A stretch of DNA of 64,000 nucleotides from Streptomyces sp. CNQ-509. GTDB lineage: Bacteria; Actinomycetota; Actinomycetes; Streptomycetales; Streptomycetaceae. Both the position numbers and the translations under genes were made by a program. The notes below the pieces were generated by a model. It saw only the letters and a list, made by a program, of their open reading frames with translations, was not told the origin of the DNA and made no database searches. This document shows, in pieces, positions 41,999-50,647 of the stretch (within the stretch, counting starts at the first letter, position 1; each line of letters starts with the position of its first letter). Where the stretch lies: positions 5,997,001-6,061,000 of the forward strand of contig NZ_CP011492.1 of assembly GCF_001011035.1 (NCBI RefSeq), in the 5' to 3' direction.

Positions 41999-43429
41999 GT
42001 GACCAGCGAACCGCGCCGTCTGCGCAACTACATCAACGGAGAATTCCGGGACGCCGCCGATGGCCGGACCATGGACGTCGTCGACCCGGCCACCGAGGAG
42101 GTCTACGCGACCGCGCCCCTGTCCGGCGCCGCCGACGTCGACGCCGCCGTGCAGGCCGCGGCGGCGGCCTTCCCCGGCTGGCGGGACGCCACCCCCGGGG
42201 CGAGGCAGCTGGCGCTGCTGAAGATCGCCGACGCCCTGGAGGCCAGGGCGGACGAGCTGCTGGAGACCGAGTGCAAGGACACCGGCAAACCCCTGGAGCT
42301 CACCCGCGAGGAAGAGCTGCCGATGATGCTGGACCAGATCCGGTTCTTCGCCGGCGCGGCCCGCATGCTGGAGGGCAAGTCCGCCGGCGAGTACATGGAC
42401 GGCCTCACCTCGTACGTACGGCGTGAGCCGATCGGCGTCTGCGCCCAGGTCACCCCCTGGAACTACCCCGTGATGATGGCGATCTGGAAGTTCGCCCCCG
42501 CGCTGGCCGCGGGCAACACGGTGGTCCTCAAGCCCTCCGACACCACCCCGGCCGCCACCGTGCTGCTCGCCGAGATCATGGGCGGGATCCTGCCCAAGGG
42601 CGTCTTCAACGTCGTCTGCGGCGACCGCGACACCGGCCGGCTGATGGTCGAGCACCCCGTCCCCGCGATGGCCTCCATCACCGGCTCGGTCCGGGCCGGC
42701 AAGGAGGTCGCGGGCAGCGCCGCCAAGGACCTCAAGCGGGTGCACCTGGAGCTGGGCGGCAAGGCGCCGGTCATCGTCTTCGACGACGCCGACCTCCCCA
42801 AGGCCGTCGAGGACATCGCCGTGGCGGGCTACTTCAACGCCGGGCAGGACTGCACCGCGGCCACCCGCGTGCTCGTCCACGAGTCCGTCCACGACGAGTT
42901 CGTCTCCGCCCTCGCCAAGGCGGCGGCCGAGACGAAGACCGGCCCCGGCGAGGCGGACGCGCTCTACGGCCCGCTGAACAACGCCGCGCAACTGGAGCGC
43001 GTCGCCGGCTTCGTCGACCGGCTCCCGGCGCACGCGCGCGTCGAGGCCGGCGGCCGGCGGATCGGCGACAAGGGCTACTACTACGCCGCGACCGTCGTCT
43101 CCGGGCTCCGGCAGGACGACGAGATCATCCAGAACGAGGTCTTCGGCCCCGTCATCACCGTGCAGTCCTTCACCGACGAGGACCAGGCCCTCGCCTTCGC
43201 CAACGGCGTGCAGTACGCCCTGGCCTCCTCGGTGTGGACCAGGGACCACGGCCGGGCGATGCGGCTGTCGAAGGCGCTGGACTTCGGCTGCGTGTGGATC
43301 AACACCCACATCCCGCTGGTCGCCGAGATGCCGCACGGCGGCTTCAAGAAGTCCGGCTACGGCAAGGACCTCTCGTCGTACGGCTTCGACGACTACACCC
43401 GCGTCAAGCACGTGATGACCGCGCTCTGA
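41999..43429 (+). CDS. Aldehyde dehydrogenase, gamma-aminobutyraldehyde type
   Basis: 476 residues. The catalytic Cys is Cys285 (NAGQDCTAATR) and the general base Glu251 (LELGGKAP); the NAD-binding TPWNYPVMMAIWKFAPALAAGN segment is about residues 151-172. The end MPHGGFKKSGYGKDLSSYGFDDYTRVKH is typical of gamma-aminobutyraldehyde/betaine aldehyde dehydrogenases. It would oxidise the aldehyde made by the divergent aminotransferase to GABA. A clear promoter and ribosome site precede the GTG, and a strong hairpin follows the stop. Confidence 0.92.
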   Translation: MTSEPRRLRNYINGEFRDAADGRTMDVVDPATEEVYATAPLSGAADVDAAVQAAAAAFPGWRDATPGARQLALLKIADALEARADELLETECKDTGKPLELTREEELPMMLDQIRFFAGAARMLEGKSAGEYMDGLTSYVRREPIGVCAQVTPWNYPVMMAIWKFAPALAAGNTVVLKPSDTTPAATVLLAEIMGGILPKGVFNVVCGDRDTGRLMVEHPVPAMASITGSVRAGKEVAGSAAKDLKRVHLELGGKAPVIVFDDADLPKAVEDIAVAGYFNAGQDCTAATRVLVHESVHDEFVSALAKAAAETKTGPGEADALYGPLNNAAQLERVAGFVDRLPAHARVEAGGRRIGDKGYYYAATVVSGLRQDDEIIQNEVFGPVITVQSFTDEDQALAFANGVQYALASSVWTRDHGRAMRLSKALDFGCVWINTHIPLVAEMPHGGFKKSGYGKDLSSYGFDDYTRVKHVMTAL

Positions 43430-43445
43430 GCGCGGTTCCCGCACA

Positions 43446-43459
43446 CCTACCTAGGTAGG
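43446..43459. promoter_or_regulatory. 14-bp perfect palindrome
   Basis: CCTACCTAGGTAGG is fully self-complementary. It lies 16 bp after the aldehyde dehydrogenase stop and 168 bp before the STAND gene. AT-rich for this genome, it may be an operator; no binder is assigned. Confidence 0.35.
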
Positions 43460-43470
43460 CCGCGGGCCCG

Positions 43471-43504
43471 GCCCGCGCGGATACGTATACCGATCCGCGC
43501 GGGC
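43471..43504 (+). terminator. GC-rich hairpin with perfect 12-bp stem
   Basis: GCCCGCGCGGAT (43471-43482) and ATCCGCGCGGGC (43493-43504) are perfect complements around a 10-nt loop. No T-run follows, which is usual for actinobacterial terminators. It probably ends the aldehyde dehydrogenase transcript. Confidence 0.55.
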
Positions 43505-43627
43505 TACCGATGTCCGCGGCCCGTCCGCGGGGCAGGCTGAACCCGCGGAGCCGACGAGGACTCCGCCGGCTGCGGCGACGCAGCGCAAACGCAGCAGACC
43601 AGCCTGGACGACGATGGGCACGGCCAC

Positions 43628-44767
43628 ATGACGCTGATCGGGCGCCGGGCGGACACCGCACGCCTCGGGGAACTCTTACGTGACACGCGGCTGGTGACGG
43701 TGACCGGCCCTGGCGGGGTCGGCAAGAGCGCGCTCGCGGCCGAGGCGATCGGCCGTCTCGGCCGCGGGCGTTCCGCCCCCGAGGTGCTGCGCGTCGACAT
43801 GGCGCCGGTGCGCGAGCCGGTCGCGGTGCACCGGCGGCTGGCGGAGGCGGCGCGGCGGCTGCCGGACAGCGGGCGGCGGGCGGCGGTGCTGATCGTGGAC
43901 ACCTGCGAGCACGTCGCCGTGGCGGTCGCCGACGGACTGGACGCGCTGCTGCGGCAGCGGACGGGGCTGCGGGTGGTGGTCACGAGCCGGGTGCCGCTGG
44001 GCGGCGGCGCGGGTGCGGCGCCCCCGGCCGGCGCGGGAGCCGGCGCCGCGGGCTCCGCGCCGGCCGGGGGAGCGGGAACAGGGGCCGGCACCGGCGGCGG
44101 AACGCGGCGGCGTCCCTGGCCGCGCGGCGCGACCCTGCGGCTCGAACCGCTGGCGCCCGCCGACTCCGTGACGCTGCTGGAGAGCCTGGCTCCGCACGCC
44201 CTGCTCGACGACGACGGCGACCGCGAGGCCCTGCACGCCACCTGCGCCCTGCTGGAGGGCCTGCCGCTGGCGGCCAGGATCGCCGCCTCCCAGCTCGCCC
44301 GGCACTGCCCCGACCGGCTGCTGGAGCGCATCTCCCGCCCCGCGGGCTGCCTCGACCTGGCCGTCGAGGAGCCCCGCTGGCCGGCCAGGCAGCGCTCGCT
44401 GCGGGCCTCGCTGCGCTGGACCCACCGTCTGCTCACCCCCGCCGAGCAGTTGCTGTGGGCGCGCTGCAGCGTCTTTCCAGGAACGTTTCGACTTCCGGAC
44501 GCCACCGAGGTCTGCGCCGACGAGCGGCTGCCCCCCGGCGCGCTGCCCGCCGTCTTCCGCGCGCTCCAGCGCCAGGGCGTCCTCGTCCTGCGGGAACGGG
44601 CGGGCGGCGGCCGCGTGGCGGCCGGGGCGGGGGAGCGGCCGGTGCGGATGGCGCGGCCGGTGCGCGCGTACGGGATGGAGCAGCTCGTACGGCTCGGCGA
44701 GGAGGCGGACTTCCAGCGCCGCTGTCTGGACTGGACGATGGTGGCCGAGGACACCTGGGAAGACTGA
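43628..44767 (+). CDS. STAND/NB-ARC NTPase related to AfsR regulators, with a TTA codon
   Basis: 379 residues. Walker A GPGGVGKS (about 27-34) and a Walker B-like VLIVDTCEH (about 88) sit in an NB-ARC-type module; LEGLPLAARIAAS resembles the GLPLA motif. A low-complexity Gly/Ala insert (about 130-165) interrupts it. Unlike AfsR/SARP or LuxR-type proteins, it has no DNA-binding domain and no TPR array. The Leu at residue 17 is encoded by TTA (43676-43678), implying bldA control. It lies between two aldehyde dehydrogenase genes. Function unknown. Confidence 0.78.
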   Translation: MTLIGRRADTARLGELLRDTRLVTVTGPGGVGKSALAAEAIGRLGRGRSAPEVLRVDMAPVREPVAVHRRLAEAARRLPDSGRRAAVLIVDTCEHVAVAVADGLDALLRQRTGLRVVVTSRVPLGGGAGAAPPAGAGAGAAGSAPAGGAGTGAGTGGGTRRRPWPRGATLRLEPLAPADSVTLLESLAPHALLDDDGDREALHATCALLEGLPLAARIAASQLARHCPDRLLERISRPAGCLDLAVEEPRWPARQRSLRASLRWTHRLLTPAEQLLWARCSVFPGTFRLPDATEVCADERLPPGALPAVFRALQRQGVLVLRERAGGGRVAAGAGERPVRMARPVRAYGMEQLVRLGEEADFQRRCLDWTMVAEDTWED

Positions 44768-44801
44768 TTCCGTCGCTTCTTCAAATGAAGACGACGGAAT
44801 C
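44766..44801 (+). terminator. Strong hairpin overlapping the STAND gene stop
   Basis: GATTCCGTCG (44766-44775) pairs perfectly with CGACGGAATC (44792-44801), and an inner TCTTC/GAAGA extends the stem. The left arm includes the end of the TGA stop. It probably separates the NTPase transcript from the following operon. Confidence 0.65.
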
Positions 44802-44889
44802 CCTTGCCGGATATAGCACCTCCTGTCATGATCAGCCATCACCCCCTGCCGGAACGACATCCTGCCGAAACGACATCCGGAGTGGTTCG

Positions 44890-46404
44890 ATGGCCCCTCG
44901 CCTCGAAGCGGCGGCACGCTTCGCCCCCGGCGCGCAGTTCGTCGCCGGCCGCCTGGTCCCCGGCACGTCCGGGCGCGTGCAGACCGTCACGGACCCGGCC
45001 ACCGGCGCGGAGGTCCTGCGGTACGAACTCGCCGGACCCGCGGACGTCGACGCCGCCGTGGCCGCCGCCGCGGCGGCGCAGCCCGGCTGGGGCGCCTCGA
45101 CCCCGGCTGAGCGCTCCGACGCGCTGCACCGGCTCGCGGGGCTGCTGGCGGAGCGGGCGGAGGAGTTCGCGTACGCCGAGTCGCTGCAGTGCGGCAAGCC
45201 GATCCGGCTCAGCACGGAGTTCGACGTCCCCGGCACCGTCGACAACGCCGCGTTCTTCGCCGGCGCCGCCCGGCTGCCGGAGGGCAGGGCCGCCGGGGAG
45301 TACAGCGCCGACCACACCTCGGCGGTCCGCCGCGAGCCCGTCGGCGTCGTCGGCTCCATCGCGCCGTGGAACTACCCGCTGCAGATGGCCGCCTGGAAGG
45401 TGCTGCCGGCCGTCGCCGCCGGGAACGCCATCGTGCTGAAGCCCAGCGAGCTGACGCCGCTCACCTCGCTGATGTTCGCCGAGGCCGCCGCCGACGCCGG
45501 GATACCCGCCGGCGTCGTCAACGTCGTCTGCGGCGCCGGGCCAGACGCCGGCGAACACCTCGTCGGGCACCCGGACGTGGCGATGACCTCGTTCACCGGC
45601 TCCACCGCCGTGGGCCGCCGCGTCGCGGCCCTCGCCACCGCCGCGGGGGCCGGCGTGAAGCGGCTCCATCTGGAGCTGGGCGGGAAGGCACCGTTCGTCG
45701 TCTTCGACGACGCCGACCTCGAGGCCGCCGTGCACGGCGCGGTCGCCGGGGCGCTCATCAACACCGGCCAGGACTGCACCGCCGCCACCCGCGCGTACGT
45801 CCAGCGCCCGCTGTACGACGCCTTCGTCGACGGCGTCGCCGCGCTCATGGCCCGGGTCCGGCTCGGCGACCCCTTCGACCCCGCGACCGACCTCGGCCCT
45901 CTCGTCTCGTACGCCCAGCGCGACCGCGTCGCCGCCTTCGTCGACCGGGCCCGCGCCGCCGGCGCCCGCGTCGTCACCGGCGGCCGGGCGCCGGACCGCA
46001 CGGGCGCGTACTACGAACCCACCCTCGTCACCGGCGCCGCGCAGGACAGCGAGATCGTGCAGAGCGAGGTCTTCGGGCCCGTGCTGGCGGTGCTGCCCTT
46101 CGACGGCGACGACGAGGGCATCGCGCTCGCCAACGACACCCCCTACGGCCTGGCCGCCTCAGCCTGGAGCCGCGACGTCTACCGCACCGCGCGCGCCGCC
46201 CGGGAGATCCGGGCCGGCTGCGTGTGGCTCAACGACCACATCCCGATCATCAGCGAGATGCCGCACGGGGGTTACCGGGCCTCCGGCTACGGCAAGGACA
46301 TGTCCGTGTACTCCTTCGAGGAGTACACCCAGATCAAGCACGTGATGCAGGACATCACCGGGACCGCGCGCAAGGAGTGGCACCGCACCGTGTTCACCCC
46401 CTGA
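44890..46404 (+). CDS. Aldehyde dehydrogenase (second copy in polyamine locus)
   Basis: 504 residues from the ATG at 44890, 7 nt after GGAG. The catalytic Cys is Cys296 (NTGQDCTAATR) and the Glu is Glu262 (LELGGKAP), with APWNYPLQMAAWKVLPAVAAGN for cofactor binding. The C-terminal MPHGGYRASGYGKDMSVYSFEEYTQIKH matches the first aldehyde dehydrogenase closely, so the two are paralogues. It likely handles another polyamine-derived aldehyde, such as 3-aminopropanal, but the substrate is not proven. It leads into potDABC after 130 bp. Confidence 0.9.
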   Translation: MAPRLEAAARFAPGAQFVAGRLVPGTSGRVQTVTDPATGAEVLRYELAGPADVDAAVAAAAAAQPGWGASTPAERSDALHRLAGLLAERAEEFAYAESLQCGKPIRLSTEFDVPGTVDNAAFFAGAARLPEGRAAGEYSADHTSAVRREPVGVVGSIAPWNYPLQMAAWKVLPAVAAGNAIVLKPSELTPLTSLMFAEAAADAGIPAGVVNVVCGAGPDAGEHLVGHPDVAMTSFTGSTAVGRRVAALATAAGAGVKRLHLELGGKAPFVVFDDADLEAAVHGAVAGALINTGQDCTAATRAYVQRPLYDAFVDGVAALMARVRLGDPFDPATDLGPLVSYAQRDRVAAFVDRARAAGARVVTGGRAPDRTGAYYEPTLVTGAAQDSEIVQSEVFGPVLAVLPFDGDDEGIALANDTPYGLAASAWSRDVYRTARAAREIRAGCVWLNDHIPIISEMPHGGYRASGYGKDMSVYSFEEYTQIKHVMQDITGTARKEWHRTVFTP

Positions 46405-46534
46405 GCCGCCCGGCGCCCGCGCGCACGCCCGCCGCGCACCGCTCGCCCGGCCCCGGCCCCGGCACCGCGCACCCCGTACCACGTACCACGCGCCCCGCAG
46501 CCCACTGGCCCGTCCCCGAGGAAGGCCGACCCCC

Positions 46535-47785
46535 ATGGACCCGTTCGCCTCACTCCCCGAACCCATAGCGAGGGCCTGGGAGCGCAGCCTGGCCAGCGGC
46601 CGGGCCGCCCTGTCCAGGCGCCGGCTGCTCGCCGCGGGCGGCGCGCTGGCCGGGGCCGCTGCGCTCCCGGCGCTCGGCGCGTGCGGCATCCCCGCCGCCG
46701 ACGGCGGCGGCCGGGACGGCGAAGCCGCCGCCGCCAAGGACTACTCGAAGCAGGAGAAGGAGCTGGCCTTCTCCAACTGGCCGCTGTACATCGACGTCGA
46801 CGACGAGGACGAGAACGTCCGTCCCACCCTGGAGCGCTTCCAGGAGCGCAGCGGCATCCGCGTGACGTACACCGAGGACGTCAACGACAACGTCGAGTTC
46901 TTCGGCCGCATCAAGCCGCAGCTCGCCGCCGGCCAGGACACCGGCCGCGACCTGGTGTGCCTGTCGGACTTCATGGCGGGCCGGCTCATCCGGCACGGCT
47001 GGGCGCAGCGCCTCGACCCGCGCAACCTGCCGCACGCCAACGTCAACCTCGAACCGCGCTTCCGCAACGCCGCGCACGATCCGGGGCGGCAGTTCACCAT
47101 GCCGTGGGCGGGGCTGGCCACGGTCGTCGCGTACAACAAGAAGGCCACCGGGGGCCGCGCGGTCTCCTCCGTCGCGCAGTTGCTGGAGGACGAGAGCCTC
47201 AAGGGCAAGGTGGCGCTGCTCACGGAGATGCAGGACACCATCGGCATGACGCTCATCGACATGGGCAAGTCGCCGACGAAGTTCACCGACGACGACTTCG
47301 GCGCCGCCCTCGCCCGGGTCCAGAAGGCCGTGGACGGCGACCAGCTCCGCCGCTTCACCGGCAACGACTACACCGAGGAACTGGTCAAGGGCGACATCGC
47401 GGCCTGCCTGGCGTGGGCGGGCGACATCGTGCAGCTCCAGTTCGACACCGACGACATCGAGTTCGTGATCCCGGAGAAGGGCTACCTCTACGCCACCGAC
47501 GACCTGCTCGTCCCGGCGAGGGCCCGGCACAAGACCAACGCCGAGAAGCTGATCGACTACTACTACCGGCCCGACGTCGCCGCCGAGCTGGCGGCCTGGG
47601 TCAACTACATCTGCCCCGTCGTCGGCGCCCGCGCCGAGATGAAGAAGATCGACGCCTCGCTCGCCGGCTACCCGCTGATCTTCCCCGACCGGCAGATGAT
47701 CGACAAAGGCCAGGTCTTCATGTCGATGAACGACGACAAGGAGACCGCGTACCAGGACAAGTGGTCCAAGGTGATCGGGGCGTGA
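46535..47785 (+). CDS. potD: Polyamine ABC transporter substrate-binding lipoprotein (PotD-like)
   Basis: 416 residues. The N-terminus carries a Tat-like twin-Arg motif (LSRRRLLAAGGALAG) and a lipobox (ALGAC, Cys near 49), so it may be exported folded and lipidated. The mature part starts LAFSNWPLYIDVDDEDENVRPTLERF and contains DLVCLSDFMAGRLIRHGWAQ, PWAGLATVVAYNKKA and CLAWAGDIVQLQFDTDDIEFVIPEKG, as in PotD/PotF. It captures spermidine, putrescine or a related amine outside the cell. It overlaps potA by 4 nt. Confidence 0.93.
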   Translation: MDPFASLPEPIARAWERSLASGRAALSRRRLLAAGGALAGAAALPALGACGIPAADGGGRDGEAAAAKDYSKQEKELAFSNWPLYIDVDDEDENVRPTLERFQERSGIRVTYTEDVNDNVEFFGRIKPQLAAGQDTGRDLVCLSDFMAGRLIRHGWAQRLDPRNLPHANVNLEPRFRNAAHDPGRQFTMPWAGLATVVAYNKKATGGRAVSSVAQLLEDESLKGKVALLTEMQDTIGMTLIDMGKSPTKFTDDDFGAALARVQKAVDGDQLRRFTGNDYTEELVKGDIAACLAWAGDIVQLQFDTDDIEFVIPEKGYLYATDDLLVPARARHKTNAEKLIDYYYRPDVAAELAAWVNYICPVVGARAEMKKIDASLAGYPLIFPDRQMIDKGQVFMSMNDDKETAYQDKWSKVIGA

Positions 47786-48939
47786 GCGCGGTGACGGAGC
47801 GGCGGGCGGGCGTCACGCTCACCGGGATCAGCAAGAGGTTCGGCGACGTCACCGCGGTGCACCCGCTGGACCTCACCGTCCCCCGGGGCTCGTTCTTCGC
47901 CCTCCTCGGCGCCTCGGGCTGCGGCAAGACCACCACGCTGCGGATGATCGCCGGCCTGGAGCGGCCCACCACCGGCACCGTACGCCTCGGCGACGAGGAC
48001 GTGACCGCCCTGCCGCCGCACCGGCGCAAGGTCAACACCGTCTTCCAGAGCTACGCCCTCTTCCCCCACCTCGACGTCCGCGACAACGTCGCCTTCGGGC
48101 TGCGGCGCCGCGGCATCCGGTCGGTGGCCAAGGACGTGCAGCAGACGCTGGAGCTGGTCGAGCTGGGCCACCTCGCCCGCCGCAAGCCGCACCAGCTCTC
48201 CGGCGGCCAGCAGCAGCGCGTGGCGCTGGCCCGCGCGGTCGTCAACCGGCCCGAGGTGCTGCTGCTCGACGAGCCGCTGGGCGCGCTCGACCTGAAGCTG
48301 CGCCGGCAGATGCAGTTGGAGCTCAAGCGCATCCAGACGGAGGTCGGCATCACGTTCGTGCACGTCACGCACGACCAGGAGGAGGCCATGACCATGGCCG
48401 ACACCATCGCCGTGATGAACGCGGGCCGGGTCGAGCAGCTCGGCGCGCCCGTCGAGCTGTACGAGGACCCCGCCAGCTCCTTCGTCGCCAACTTCCTCGG
48501 CCAGTCCAACCTGATCGCCGCAGAGATAGCCGGCACCGCCGGCGCGGACCTGCTGCTCTCCGCCGCCGGCGACGTCAAGCTGGCGCTGCCCGCGGCCCGT
48601 TGCCGTGCCCGGTCCACCGCCGTGGGCACGCGGGTGCTCGCCGGGATGCGGCCGGAGAAGATCTCCCTCACCCACCGCGACGCCGCCGCCGGCACCGTCC
48701 CCGACGGCCGTAACCGGATACCCGGCACCGTCGTCGACGCCTCCTTCACCGGCGCCGCCACCCAGTACGTCGTCGACAGCCCCGTCTGCCCCGAGCTGTC
48801 GGTCTTCGTGCAGAACGTCGAGCGCGACCCCGGGCTCGTACCGGGCGCGGAGGTCGTCCTGCACTGGAACCCGGCGCACACGTTCGGGCTCGACGGCGAC
48901 GAGGACATCGACGCGGGTACGGGCGAGGAGGCCCTGTGA
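47782..48939 (+). CDS. potA: Polyamine ABC transporter ATPase (PotA-like)
   Basis: 385 residues from the GTG at 47782. Full motif set: Walker A GASGCGKTT, FQSYALFPH, signature LSGGQQQRVALARAV, Walker B LLLDEPLGALDLKL and H-loop HVTHDQEEAMTMAD. A TOBE domain (MRPEKISL and following) closes the protein, as in PotA/PotG. It drives uptake through PotB and PotC. It overlaps potD and potB by 4 nt each. Confidence 0.94.
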   Translation: MSAVTERRAGVTLTGISKRFGDVTAVHPLDLTVPRGSFFALLGASGCGKTTTLRMIAGLERPTTGTVRLGDEDVTALPPHRRKVNTVFQSYALFPHLDVRDNVAFGLRRRGIRSVAKDVQQTLELVELGHLARRKPHQLSGGQQQRVALARAVVNRPEVLLLDEPLGALDLKLRRQMQLELKRIQTEVGITFVHVTHDQEEAMTMADTIAVMNAGRVEQLGAPVELYEDPASSFVANFLGQSNLIAAEIAGTAGADLLLSAAGDVKLALPAARCRARSTAVGTRVLAGMRPEKISLTHRDAAAGTVPDGRNRIPGTVVDASFTGAATQYVVDSPVCPELSVFVQNVERDPGLVPGAEVVLHWNPAHTFGLDGDEDIDAGTGEEAL

Positions 48940-49856
48940 CCGCGCTCGCCGCCCCGCCGGAGGCGAAGCCCGACGCGCCCGGGCCCCCGCCCCCGCGCCG
49001 CCGGCTCACGCCGTACTGGCTGCTGCTCCCCGCCGCGCTCTGGCTGCTGGTCTTCTTCGCCGCACCGCTGGTCTACCAGGCGTCGACCTCCGTGCAGTCC
49101 GGCTCCTTCGAGGAGGGCTTCGAGGTCACCTGGCGGTGGGCCAACTACACCGACGCGCTCGACCAGTACGCCGAGCACTTCGCCCGCTCCTTCGGCTACG
49201 CCGCCGTGGCCACCGTCCTCTGCCTCGCCATCGGCTACCCGCTCGCGTACATGATCGCCTTCCGCGCCGGGCGCTGGCGGGGCGTGCTCCTCGTCCTCGT
49301 CATCGCCCCCTTCTTCACCAGCTTCCTCATCCGGACGCTGGCCTGGAAGACGATCCTCTCCGACAACGGCCCGCTGGTGGGCGCCCTGGACACCCTGCAC
49401 GTCCTCGACGTCACCGCGACCCTCGGCCTGACCACCGACGACCGGCTGCTCGCCACCCCGCTGGCGGTCGTGTGCGGACTGACGTACAACTTCCTGCCGT
49501 TCATGATCCTGCCGCTGTACACCTCGCTGGAGCGCATCGACCCGGGCCTGCACGAGGCCGCGCAGGACCTCTACGCCCGGCCGCTGACCGTCTTCCGCCG
49601 GGTGACCTTCCCGCTGTCGATGCCCGGCGTCGTCGCCGGCACGCTGCTGACGTTCATCCCCGCCTCCGGCGACTACATCAACGCCCAGCTCCTCGGCTCG
49701 CCGAAGGAGCAGATGGTCGGCAACGCCATCCAGAAACAGTTCCTCAACGTGCTCGACTACCCGACCGCCGCGGCGATGTCGTTCCTGCTGATGGCCGCCA
49801 TCCTGATCATGGTGACCGTCTACATCCGCCGGGCCGGCACCGAGGAGCTGGTCTGA
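48936..49856 (+). CDS. potB: Polyamine ABC transporter permease (PotB-like)
   Basis: 306 residues with six membrane segments. The first follows a Pro-rich tail (YWLLLPAALWLLVFFAAPLVY, about 26-46). FTSFLIRTLAWKTILSDNG and the EAA loop HEAAQDLYARPLTVFRRVTFPLSMPG (about 210-235) are typical of PotB/PotH. The GTG overlaps the potA stop (GTGA), and the stop overlaps the potC ATG by 1 nt. Confidence 0.93.
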   Translation: MTALAAPPEAKPDAPGPPPPRRRLTPYWLLLPAALWLLVFFAAPLVYQASTSVQSGSFEEGFEVTWRWANYTDALDQYAEHFARSFGYAAVATVLCLAIGYPLAYMIAFRAGRWRGVLLVLVIAPFFTSFLIRTLAWKTILSDNGPLVGALDTLHVLDVTATLGLTTDDRLLATPLAVVCGLTYNFLPFMILPLYTSLERIDPGLHEAAQDLYARPLTVFRRVTFPLSMPGVVAGTLLTFIPASGDYINAQLLGSPKEQMVGNAIQKQFLNVLDYPTAAAMSFLLMAAILIMVTVYIRRAGTEELV

Positions 49857-50647
49857 TGCGCTGGATCCGCCGCCACCTCGTCGTCATCGCCGGCACCCTC
49901 GCGCTGGTCTACCTGCTGCTGCCCAACGTCGTCGTGCTGGTCTTCTCCTTCAACGACCCCGCGGGCCGCTACAACTACACCTGGCAGTCCTTCTCCACCG
50001 ATGCCTGGACCGACCCCTGCGGCGTCGCCGGCATGTGCGACTCCGTCGGCCTCAGCCTGCGGATCGCGCTCGCCGCCACCGTCGCCGCCACCGTCATCGG
50101 CACCCTCGCGGCCTTCGCGCTCGCCCGGCATCGCTTCCGCGGCCGGGCCGCGGGCAACTCGCTGATCTTCCTGCCGATGGCGATGCCCGAGGTCGTCATG
50201 GCCGCCTCGCTGGGCACCCTGTTCCTCAACATGCGGGTCGAGTTCGGCGTGACGACGATCCTCATCGCGCACATCATGTTCTGCCTCAGCTTCGTCGTCG
50301 TCGCGGTCAAGGCGCGGGTGGCGAGCATGGACCCGAAGCTGGAGGAGGCCGCCCGGGACCTGTACGCGGGGCCGCTGCAGACCTTCCTGCGGGTCACGCT
50401 GCCGCTGGCGGCGCCGGGGATCGCGGCCGGTGCGATGCTGAGCTTCGCGATCTCGCTGGACGACTTCATCATCACGCAGTTCAACGCGGGACCCTCCACG
50501 GTCACGTTCCCCATGTACGTCTGGGGCGCGTCGCAGCGCGGCATCCCGGTGCAGGTGAACGTCATCGGCACGGCGATGTTCGTGGCCGCGCTGGCGCTGG
50601 TCGTGGCCGGGCAGGTCGTCGGGGCCCGGCGGAGGTCGCGGGCATGA
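49856..50647 (+). CDS. potC: Polyamine ABC transporter permease (PotC-like)
   Basis: 263 residues, six membrane segments. FNDPAGRYNYTWQSFSTDAW after the first segment, LIFLPMAMPEVVMAASLGTLF and the EAA loop EEAARDLYAGPLQTFLRVTLPLAAPGI (about 162-188) match PotC/PotI. SLDDFIITQFNAGPSTVTFPMYVW is a PotC hallmark. It partners PotB in the importer and overlaps the FAD oxidoreductase gene by 4 nt. Confidence 0.94.
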   Translation: MRWIRRHLVVIAGTLALVYLLLPNVVVLVFSFNDPAGRYNYTWQSFSTDAWTDPCGVAGMCDSVGLSLRIALAATVAATVIGTLAAFALARHRFRGRAAGNSLIFLPMAMPEVVMAASLGTLFLNMRVEFGVTTILIAHIMFCLSFVVVAVKARVASMDPKLEEAARDLYAGPLQTFLRVTLPLAAPGIAAGAMLSFAISLDDFIITQFNAGPSTVTFPMYVWGASQRGIPVQVNVIGTAMFVAALALVVAGQVVGARRRSRA

